Shown: piece by piece, positions 6,890 through 12,596 of the stretch
How the letters are laid out: each line of letters begins with the position of its first letter
How positions within the stretch are numbered: position 1 is the stretch's first letter
Origin: Bog-473 sp035534235
GTDB lineage: Bacteria > Actinomycetota > Acidimicrobiia > Acidimicrobiales > RAAP-2
NCBI GenBank assembly: GCA_035534235.1
Contig: DATLSH010000025.1
Coordinates: forward strand, 1-12,596
DNA length: 12,596 nucleotides
Reading direction: 5' to 3'
The notes under the pieces: generated by a model
Seen by the model: the letters and a program-made list of their open reading frames with translations, nothing else
What the model was told of the DNA's origin: nothing
The model's database searches: none
Made by a program: the position numbers and the translations under genes

Positions 6890-8269
6890 ATGAGCACCAA
6901 CAATCCCGAGAATTCCAACCTGAGCGATCAGGCCCGTCGCCACCTTTGGCTGCACTTCAGCCGCCTGGCCACCTACGAGACCCATGAAGTCCCGGTGATC
7001 GTGCGTGGGGAGGGAGCATATGTGTGGGATCAGCATGGCAAGCGCTATCTGGACGGCCTGTCCGGTCTCTTCACGTCGCAGATCGGGCACGGCCGTACGG
7101 AACTGGCCGAAGCGGGAGCCAAACAGGCCAGCACGCTGGCCTACTTTCCCTTGTGGACATACGCGCACCCCCGGGCCATTGAGCTGGCCGATCGCGTCGC
7201 CGGCCTGGCCCCCGGTGACCTCGACCGCGTCTTCTTCACCACCGGTGGGTCAGAGGCGGTGGAGTCAGCGTGGAAGCTAGCCCGGCAGTACTTCCGCCTC
7301 ACGGGGCAGCCGCAGCGCACCAAGGTCATCAGCCGCAACATCGCCTATCACGGGACCTCCATGGGGGCCCTCTCCATCACCGGTATTCCCGATCTGAAGA
7401 CCCCGTTTGAGCCGCTCGTGCCCGGCGCCATAAAAGTGCCCAACACCAACTTCTACCGGGCCGAACTTTTCGCCGACGACGAGGTGGCGTTCGGGAGATG
7501 GGCCGCCGACGAGATTGAGCGGGCCATCCTCCGCGAGGGTGAGACCACGGTCGCCGCCGTCTTCCTCGAGCCCGTCCAGAACGCCGGTGGATGCTTCCCG
7601 CCCCCGCCCGGTTACTTCGAACGGGTACGCGAAATCTGCGATCGCCATGGCGTGCTGTTGGTCTCCGACGAGGTCATCTGCGCCTTCGGCCGCCTGGGCC
7701 ACTGGTTCGGTGCGGCGCGCTACGGGTACCAGCCCGACATCATCACGGTGGCTAAGGGGCTGACTTCGGGCTATGCACCTCTCGGCGCCATGATCGCCTC
7801 CGAGCGCCTGGTCGAGCCCTTTTTGAAAGAGGGAGCCTCGTTCCTGCACGGCTTCACCTTCGCCGGGCATCCGGTGAGCTGTGCGGTGGCCCTGGCCAAC
7901 CTCGACGTCTTCGAAGGGGAGCAGATCCTGCAGCACGTCCAGTCGACCGAGGCTGCCTTCCGGTCCGCGCTGGAAGGCCTCGGCGACCTGCCCATCGTCG
8001 GCGACGTGCGGGGGGCCGGCTTTTTCTACGGCATTGAGCTGGTCAAGGACAAGGCGACCCGGCTCTCGTTCGGCGACGAGGAGTCCGAACGGTTGCTCCG
8101 GGGCTACCTCTCGGGAGCACTCTTCAAGGCCGGCCTGATCTGCCGGGCCGACGATCGGGGCGATCCGGTGGTCCAGCTCGCCCCTCCCCTCATTTGCGGC
8201 CAGGAGGAGATCGACTTCATGAGCTCCACGCTGCGCGAGGTACTGACCGAGGCATGGCGCCGGATGTAG
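6890..8269 (+). CDS. Class III omega-aminotransferase, probably amine:pyruvate
   Basis: A 459-residue, full-length PLP-dependent class III (fold type I) aminotransferase. PLP-binding landmarks: GGSEA (119-123, phosphate), AYHG (152-155, ring stacking), D260 in VSDEVICAFGR (pyridine nitrogen) and K289 in TVAKGLTSGY (Schiff base). The N-terminal FSRLATYE and the FPLWTYAHP stretch resemble the omega-amine:pyruvate group (putrescine-pyruvate SpuC, beta-alanine-pyruvate, taurine-pyruvate). An aminobutyraldehyde-type dehydrogenase and alanine dehydrogenase nearby favour a diamine donor such as putrescine with pyruvate as acceptor. Taurine is less likely because no sulfoacetaldehyde acetyltransferase is present. 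ATG 6890 follows GGAGGA at 6881-6886. It overlaps the following oxidoreductase gene by 16 bp. Confidence 0.92.
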   Translation: MSTNNPENSNLSDQARRHLWLHFSRLATYETHEVPVIVRGEGAYVWDQHGKRYLDGLSGLFTSQIGHGRTELAEAGAKQASTLAYFPLWTYAHPRAIELADRVAGLAPGDLDRVFFTTGGSEAVESAWKLARQYFRLTGQPQRTKVISRNIAYHGTSMGALSITGIPDLKTPFEPLVPGAIKVPNTNFYRAELFADDEVAFGRWAADEIERAILREGETTVAAVFLEPVQNAGGCFPPPPGYFERVREICDRHGVLLVSDEVICAFGRLGHWFGAARYGYQPDIITVAKGLTSGYAPLGAMIASERLVEPFLKEGASFLHGFTFAGHPVSCAVALANLDVFEGEQILQHVQSTEAAFRSALEGLGDLPIVGDVRGAGFFYGIELVKDKATRLSFGDEESERLLRGYLSGALFKAGLICRADDRGDPVVQLAPPLICGQEEIDFMSSTLREVLTEAWRRM

Positions 8270-9681
8270 GCCCCTCGGAGGCGGGGGCTGCCGACTCGCA
8301 GCGCCTGTCCCTCTGGTGGGACGCCATCCCGGATCCGCTGCCCCCCCGCCCTGCCCTGGTCCGGGACCTCCAGGTCGATGTCTGTGTCGTCGGCGCCGGC
8401 TTCACCGGACTGTGGACCGCCCTCGCGCTGGCCGAAGCCGATCCGGCGCTGCGCATCGCCGTGCTGGAGAAGGAGGTCGCCGGGTTCGGCGCCTCTGGCC
8501 GCAACGGGGGCTGGTGCTCGGCCCTCTTCGCCACTTCCGATTCGGCGCTGGCCCGCCTCCACGGCCTGGCTCCCATGCGCGCCATGCGGAGGGCCATGCA
8601 GGAGACCGTCGACATCGTCGGCCGGACGTCGGCCGCCGAGGGGATCGACTGCCACTACGCCAAGGGTGGCTCCATCGACCTCGTGCGCCACGAGGCCCAG
8701 CGACCCCGGGCCATGGCCGAGATCGACGTGGCCCGGGCACACGGTTTCTGCGAGGACGACGTGCGCTGGCTCACCGCCACGGAGGCCCGGGAAGTCATCG
8801 GCGTCGAGGACGTCCTGGGCGCCACCTTCACCCCGCACTGCGCCGTGGTCCAGCCCGCGCTGCTGGCCCGCGGGTTGGCCGACGCCGTCGAGCGGCGCGG
8901 CGTGGCCGTCTACGAACATACCGAGGTCACCGCCATCATGCCGGGGTCCGCGGGTTCGTCACCGGTCGTCCGCACCACGGGCGGCACGGTCACGGCGGAA
9001 GTGGTGGTGCGGGCCACCGAAGCGTGGACGCCCAGGTTGCCGGGCCACGAGCGGGCCCTGGTCCCGGTCTACTCCCTGATGGTGGCCACCGAACCCCTGG
9101 GCGAGGACTTCTGGGCCGCGGCCGGCCTCCCGGAGCGGACCACGTTCGCCGACTACCGGCACATGATCATTTACGGGCAGCGGACGGCGGACGGCCGTAT
9201 CGCCTTCGGCGGGCGTGGCGCGCCGTACCACTTCGCCTCCAAGGTGCGACCCTCCTTCGACACCGAGCCCGCGGTTCACGCGCTGTTGCGCCAGACCCTC
9301 ACCGAACTCTTCCCCGCCCTCGGCTCGGCTCGGTTCACTCACGCCTGGGGTGGCCCGTTGGGGATCCCGCGGGACTGGCACTCATCGGTGGGACTCGACC
9401 GGGTGCGGGGGCTGGCCTGGGCCGGGGGGTACGTGGGTGACGGGGTGGCGACGACGAACCTGGCCGGGCGCACGCTGGCCGATCTGATCACCGGAGCCGA
9501 CACCGGGCTGACCCGCCTCCCGTGGGTGGGCCACGTGTCGCCTGATTGGGAGCCCGAGCCGTTCCGCTGGTTGGGGGTCAATGCCGGCCTGTGGACCATG
9601 AAGCTGGCCGACCGGACCGAGGAGCGCAAGGGTCGTCCCAGCCGTCTGGCGGAGCGGCTGGGACGGCTCCTCGGTCAGTGA
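8254..9681 (+). CDS. FAD-dependent amine oxidoreductase (DAO family, PuuB-like)
   Basis: A 475-residue flavoprotein of the DAO family (PF01266). The N-terminal Rossmann fold carries the dinucleotide motif GAGFTG (47-52), E72 (VLEKE) for the ribose, and GFGASGRNGGWC (77-88), the second FAD contact typical of gamma-glutamylputrescine oxidase/PuuB-like enzymes. The C-terminal AWAGGYVGDGVATTNLAGR closes the FAD site. It likely oxidises an amine to imine/aldehyde with electrons to O2 or a carrier; the substrate (polyamine, N-alkyl amino acid or similar) is not defined. No gamma-glutamyl-amine ligase gene is nearby, so a full Puu pathway is not shown. ATG 8254 lies inside the end of the aminotransferase gene, 16 bp overlap; an in-frame ATG at 8194 would give a poor N-terminus. 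Translation is probably coupled. Confidence 0.85.
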   Translation: MAPDVGPSEAGAADSQRLSLWWDAIPDPLPPRPALVRDLQVDVCVVGAGFTGLWTALALAEADPALRIAVLEKEVAGFGASGRNGGWCSALFATSDSALARLHGLAPMRAMRRAMQETVDIVGRTSAAEGIDCHYAKGGSIDLVRHEAQRPRAMAEIDVARAHGFCEDDVRWLTATEAREVIGVEDVLGATFTPHCAVVQPALLARGLADAVERRGVAVYEHTEVTAIMPGSAGSSPVVRTTGGTVTAEVVVRATEAWTPRLPGHERALVPVYSLMVATEPLGEDFWAAAGLPERTTFADYRHMIIYGQRTADGRIAFGGRGAPYHFASKVRPSFDTEPAVHALLRQTLTELFPALGSARFTHAWGGPLGIPRDWHSSVGLDRVRGLAWAGGYVGDGVATTNLAGRTLADLITGADTGLTRLPWVGHVSPDWEPEPFRWLGVNAGLWTMKLADRTEERKGRPSRLAERLGRLLGQ

Positions 9682-10154
9682 TCGGTGCCACAATCGGCAT
9701 TGTGGACCCCTTGGCGCACCAGGCCATCACCAGGCTGATCTACCTTTACGCCGAGCGGATTGACGCCGGCGACTTCGACGGTGTGGGCGAAGTCTTCCAG
9801 CACGCCACGCTTACCTTTGAGGGATTCGGTGACGCCATCACCGGCCGGGAGGCCATTGCAGCGCTGTACGGACGCACCACCCGGCGCTACAAGGACGGCA
9901 CCCCGCGCACCAAGCACCTGATGACCAATGTCATCGTCGAAGTTGCCGAGGACGGGCTCTCGGCCGCCAGCCGCTCGTACTTCACCGTCCTGCAGGCGGT
10001 GCCCGGAGCGTTGGACCTCCAGCCGGTGATCGCCGGACGGTACCGCCATTCCTACGACTGCGTGGACGGCGAGTGGCGCGTCGTCGCAATGCACATCATG
10101 ATTGACCTCATGGGAGACCTTGCGCATCACATGCTCTTCGACCTCAAGCCATGA
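9678..10154 (+). CDS. SnoaL-like (NTF2-fold) protein
   Basis: A 158-residue protein with a SnoaL_4-type cone fold: an opening helix AITRLIYLYAERIDAGDFDGVGEVF, then a GREAIAALYG segment, TKHLMTNVIVEV and a closing strand GEWRVVAMHIMIDL. Members of this fold are small hydrolases, isomerases or ring-hydroxylation subunits; the specific activity here is unknown. The GTG at 9678 overlaps the oxidoreductase stop as GTGA, which I take as the start. GTG 9702 (giving a start at VDPLAHQ) is a good alternative because family members often begin there. Its stop overlaps the next gene's start. The position implies a minor role in the amine pathway, perhaps on an unstable intermediate such as a cyclic imine, but this is guesswork. 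Confidence 0.78.
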   Translation: MIGATIGIVDPLAHQAITRLIYLYAERIDAGDFDGVGEVFQHATLTFEGFGDAITGREAIAALYGRTTRRYKDGTPRTKHLMTNVIVEVAEDGLSAASRSYFTVLQAVPGALDLQPVIAGRYRHSYDCVDGEWRVVAMHIMIDLMGDLAHHMLFDLKP

Positions 10155-10642
10155 AGCTCTCGCTGACCTACAGCTGGAAATGCCCGCCGATGGCCTTCTG
10201 GGAGCTGTACTTCGATCCTGAATTCATCGTCCGAATGCACCTGAAGGCGCTCGGATCGACGGCGGCCGAAGTGGTGTCCCAGGAGGGTGATCTCTCCGGG
10301 GGCCTGGTGCGGACCCTGCGCTACGGGCAGAAGCCCAACATGCCCGGGCCCGTGCGCAAGATCTTCGGCGAGGAGATCACCACCACCGAGGTCAGCACAT
10401 TCGACCCGTCCTCTTCGACCACCACCTTCACCATGACTCCGGGGACCATGGCCGACAAGACGCAACTCAGCGGCGCGATCGCCCTGATCGACGAGGGCGG
10501 GTCCACGACCGAGAAGTTCTCGCTGGAAGCCCGCGTCAAGATCTTCGGGGTGGGGCCGGTCGTCGAGCGCTTCATTGAGCACCAGGCCCGTGAGACCCAG
10601 GAGAAGTCGGTGACCTTCATGCGTGAGGTGCTGGAGAAGTAG
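10151..10642 (+). CDS. DUF2505 family protein (START/SRPBCC-like)
   Basis: A 163-residue protein resembling actinobacterial DUF2505 proteins, which have a START-like ligand-binding fold. It begins with a strand (MKLSLTYSWKCPP), then a helix (AFWELYFDPEFIVRMHLKAL), a run of amphipathic strands through TTTEVSTF and TTTFTMTPGT, and a long C-terminal helix from about residue 135 (VVERFIEHQARETQEKS). No catalytic residues are known for the family; small-molecule or lipid binding is the usual guess. ATG 10151 overlaps the upstream TGA as ATGA with no separate ribosome binding site, so translation is coupled to the SnoaL-like gene. Its 3' end overlaps the convergent transporter gene by 26 bp. Family recognition is from sequence pattern only. 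Confidence 0.72.
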   Translation: MKLSLTYSWKCPPMAFWELYFDPEFIVRMHLKALGSTAAEVVSQEGDLSGGLVRTLRYGQKPNMPGPVRKIFGEEITTTEVSTFDPSSSTTTFTMTPGTMADKTQLSGAIALIDEGGSTTEKFSLEARVKIFGVGPVVERFIEHQARETQEKSVTFMREVLEK

Positions 10643-11528
10643 GGCCTGCGCTCCGGCGCAGCATCTCTCCTTGCTCCCCTTCGACGGCCGAGCCGGCCAC
10701 CAAGGGCGACTGGGTCAGCGCGTAGGCACCAGCCAGCATCACGCAAAGGGCGAGGGCTTCAGCGGCAATGAAGCCCGGGCCACTGCGCAGGTGCTCGCCG
10801 AAGACAAAGGCGCCGATGGCCACGCTCACGGTCGGATTGACCATGATCATGCTGGCTCTTGAGGCGGCGATCGGACCGGCGTGCAGCGCATTCTGCAACA
10901 GGAAGAAGCCCGTGGCCCCGGTCACCCCGATGGCATAGGGCTCCCAATGGCCGAACACATGTGCCCAGCCGGCAGTGATCAGCGTGGTGGTCGCCTTGGT
11001 GAGGGACGCGTTGTAGGCGAACAGGGTCCCGGCGGCGGCACCGAATGCCGCGGCCCGCCACCAGCGCGGCCCATGGTGAGCTCCGACTACCAGCAGGCCG
11101 GCGGTGGTCACGACCAGCACCGTGACCAACCCCCAGGCATGCGATCCGGGTATGCCACGCCCCGTGGCGGGTGCCGCGGAGGCGATGAACCCGGTCAGAC
11201 CGGCCACAATGGCCACCGAGCCGACGACCTCCCGCCAACCGACCTGGCGGTGGAAGACCACCGCCAGGATGGCGATGAGGAAGAGGATCTCCACGGTGAG
11301 TATCGGCTGCACCACCGTCAGGGTCCCGAAGCGCAACGCCGTGGCCTGCAGCCCGAAGGTCACCAGGAGAAGTGCCAGCCCCAGCACCCATACCCCGCGC
11401 CGCAGGGCATGGGTGAGCAGGCTCATGCGCATGGCATGGCTCTGGGGAGCCGACTCCACTCCCATGCGCTGGAGGACCCCCGCAATGGCGCTACACGCTG
11501 CGGCGCCGGCCGCCAGGAGGTAGACCAT
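10617..11528 (-). CDS. DMT-superfamily (EamA-like) membrane transporter
   Basis: A 303-residue integral membrane protein with about nine hydrophobic segments and short charged loops, in the two-halves pattern of the drug/metabolite transporter superfamily. Visible segments include residues 1-19, about 45-70 (GVWVLGLALLLVTFGLQATA), about 71-92, 98-120, 132-152 and a cluster from about 162 to 270. The SMIMVNPTVSVAIGAFVFGE stretch resembles the penultimate EamA helices. The last 30 residues are polar and cytosolic. ATG 11528 is chosen; GTG 11534 adds two residues, and neither has a clear ribosome binding site. The substrate is unknown: efflux or uptake of a metabolite is the family norm. It converges on the amine operon, so it is not co-transcribed with it, and it is divergent from the NCS1 permease. 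Confidence 0.85.
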   Translation of the reverse strand: MVYLLAAGAAACSAIAGVLQRMGVESAPQSHAMRMSLLTHALRRGVWVLGLALLLVTFGLQATALRFGTLTVVQPILTVEILFLIAILAVVFHRQVGWREVVGSVAIVAGLTGFIASAAPATGRGIPGSHAWGLVTVLVVTTAGLLVVGAHHGPRWWRAAAFGAAAGTLFAYNASLTKATTTLITAGWAHVFGHWEPYAIGVTGATGFFLLQNALHAGPIAASRASMIMVNPTVSVAIGAFVFGEHLRSGPGFIAAEALALCVMLAGAYALTQSPLVAGSAVEGEQGEMLRRSAGPTSPAPHA

Positions 11529-11666
11529 GCCCACGTTTTAGCCCAAGTGCGTTCATGCTCTCCCGATCGACGTCAGCCGACTGCACCCATCACCGCGAGG
11601 CCCACTCGGGGTGGTCCATGATGGACCGGTCGGGGTAATGGCGAAGCGACAGGAGGAGGCAGATCG
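11529..11666. promoter_or_regulatory. Divergent intergenic region between two transporter genes
   Basis: This 138-bp gap must hold the promoters for the DMT transporter (minus) and the NCS1 permease (plus). I see no convincing -10/-35 pair. It contains the perfect palindrome at 11613-11627 and a strong ribosome binding site AGGAGGAGG at 11651-11659 for the permease. Confidence 0.5.
11613..11627. promoter_or_regulatory. Perfect 15-bp palindrome upstream of the NCS1 permease
   Basis: GGTCCAT-G-ATGGACC is a 7-bp inverted repeat around one base, centred 47 bp before the permease GTG. The one-base centre is too tight for an RNA hairpin, so a dimeric repressor operator is more likely. The sequence differs from the ATTCT/TTATG elements of the Lrp region, suggesting a different regulator. 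Confidence 0.5.
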
Positions 11667-12596
11667 GTGGCAATCGCAGAAGACCTGGCGATCATTCACG
11701 ACCCGGAGACCGACCAGGCGTTCCACGTCGAGCAGCACGGGATCGACTTCATACCCGAAAGCGAGCGTTGGGCCCGTCCTCGTGACCTCTTCGGCATGTG
11801 GGGCGGGGCCAGCCTCAATATCGAGTACTTCCTTTACGGCGCCGTCCTCATGGGTTTCGGATTCACGTTCGCGCAGGCCGTGTCGCTCATCGTCATCGGC
11901 AATCTCTCGTACTTCCTGCTCGGTGTCTGCAGTCTGCAGGGTCCCGACACGGGCACCACGGTGTTCGGGGTCAACCGGGCCGGCTTCGGACCCAACGGGT
12001 CGCGCATCATCGCCATCTTCAACTGGGCCAGCCAGGTGGGATTCGAGATCGAAGGGCTGATACTGATCGTCGCCGCGGGACTCGTGCTCGCCGAGGAGGG
12101 TGGACTCCGCCCCGGGACGCCGGCCAAGTACGGCTTGGTGATCGGCGCCGTCGCCGTGCAGTTCGTCCTGCCGTTCCTGGGCCACGCCACCATCGTCAAG
12201 ACTCTGAGGCTGCTGATCCTCCCGTTCGTCCTCCTCTTCGTCGGTCTCCTCATCTTCGTCACCCGTCATGCCACAACGCACGGGGTGCCGGTGGGGGCGT
12301 CGTGGCAGGTCTACTTCGCCGGGTTGGCCTTCACGATCGCACTGTCGGGCCTGGGCTGGGCCGAGAACGGGAACGACTACTCGCGCTACCTGCCTCGCAA
12401 GTCATCGGCCAAGGGGATCGTCTTCTGGGTCTTCCTGGGAACCGCCGTTCCCGAAATCCTCATCATGATCCTCGGTGCCGCGACGGGGACATGGCTGAAG
12501 AACATAAGTGCGAACTACCAGCAGGCGGGAACGGTCTTCCAGAAGGGCACCAACGTGTTTCAGCCGTTCTTCCATCAGAGCGGACTCCCCTCTTGG
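11667..12596 (+). CDS. NCS1-family permease, purine/cytosine type (3' end outside window)
   Basis: The frame is open from GTG 11667 to the window edge: 310 residues, with the C-terminal third missing (family length about 450-500). The N-terminus has the family signature VEQHGIDFIPESERWARPRDLF, leading into the first membrane helix with the Asn of GASLNIE (compare GANLNV). GPDTGTTVFGVNRAGFGPNG (about 91-110) matches the NCS1 loop after helix 2, and NGNDYSRYLP (about 235-244) matches the conserved loop between helices 6 and 7. About seven membrane helices are visible. NCS1 proteins import purines, cytosine, hydantoins, allantoin or vitamins, with Na+ or H+; the substrate is not readable. The start is fixed by AGGAGGAGG, seven bases upstream. 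It may feed the amine locus or be unrelated. Confidence 0.88.
   Translation, partial: MAIAEDLAIIHDPETDQAFHVEQHGIDFIPESERWARPRDLFGMWGGASLNIEYFLYGAVLMGFGFTFAQAVSLIVIGNLSYFLLGVCSLQGPDTGTTVFGVNRAGFGPNGSRIIAIFNWASQVGFEIEGLILIVAAGLVLAEEGGLRPGTPAKYGLVIGAVAVQFVLPFLGHATIVKTLRLLILPFVLLFVGLLIFVTRHATTHGVPVGASWQVYFAGLAFTIALSGLGWAENGNDYSRYLPRKSSAKGIVFWVFLGTAVPEILIMILGAATGTWLKNISANYQQAGTVFQKGTNVFQPFFHQSGLPSW

Noticed and set aside
6890..8269. Taurine:pyruvate aminotransferase pathway
   Set aside because: Alanine dehydrogenase beside a class III aminotransferase is also the taurine arrangement, but no sulfoacetaldehyde acetyltransferase or sulfonate transporter is present and the aldehyde dehydrogenase looks aminobutyraldehyde-specific. 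Not fully excluded.
10881..11621. Plus-strand open frame opposite the DMT transporter
   Set aside because: It is Gln/Arg/His-rich without domain signals; the minus-strand frame has regularly spaced membrane helices.
11553..12281. Minus-strand open frame of 242 codons opposite the NCS1 permease
   Set aside because: The translation is highly acidic low-complexity sequence (many E, D, H), as expected from the complement of hydrophobic codons; the plus-strand permease has conserved motifs and a strong ribosome binding site.

Overview
The window is about 12.6 kb of very GC-rich DNA with tightly packed genes, frequent GTG starts, and GTGA/ATGA or one-base start-stop overlaps. The gene content (DUF1707/LiaF-like protein, DUF2505, alanine dehydrogenase close in sequence to the mycobacterial enzyme, HMG-CoA-synthase-like/OB-fold fusion beside an SCP-x-type thiolase) points to Actinomycetota. 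A lineage outside the well-studied genera, such as Acidimicrobiia, is plausible but is inference. I see no rRNA, tRNA, insertion sequence, CRISPR array or phage gene, and no gene-free stretch above 300 bases.

Left edge (1-865, minus strand): the first 288 residues of a protein joining a DUF1707 helix bundle, a LiaF-like repeat domain and the first strand of a class III adenylate/guanylate cyclase domain. It is cut by the window edge. Divergent from it (962-3585, plus strand) is a two-gene acyl-CoA module: an HMG-CoA-synthase-fold protein fused to a DUF35 OB-fold, then an SCP-x-like thiolase. The fold set matches the archaeal thiolase/HMG-CoA synthase/DUF35 complex. Here, however, the synthase half appears to lack its catalytic Glu and Cys, and the OB-fold has no zinc-ribbon cysteines.

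Centre (3605-10642): an amine-catabolism locus arranged around a divergent control region. Minus strand: an aminobutyraldehyde-type aldehyde dehydrogenase followed by alanine dehydrogenase. Plus strand: an Lrp/AsnC regulator, a class III omega-aminotransferase, a DadA/PuuB-type FAD amine oxidoreductase, a SnoaL-like protein and a DUF2505 protein. The simplest model is as follows. The aminotransferase moves the amino group of a diamine or similar amine (putrescine is the first guess) to pyruvate. The aldehyde dehydrogenase oxidises the resulting aldehyde. Alanine dehydrogenase turns the alanine back into pyruvate, ammonia and NADH. The FAD enzyme offers a second, oxidative entry. The Lrp-type regulator probably binds a cluster of phased ATTCT elements and two tandem palindromes in the unusually AT-rich divergent region.

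Right edge (10617-12596): a minus-strand DMT/EamA-like transporter that converges on and overlaps the DUF2505 gene by 26 bp. Divergent from it is the start of an NCS1 (purine-cytosine permease family) transporter, cut by the right edge, with a perfect 15-bp palindrome just upstream. The permease may serve the amine locus, but its substrate cannot be read from sequence.
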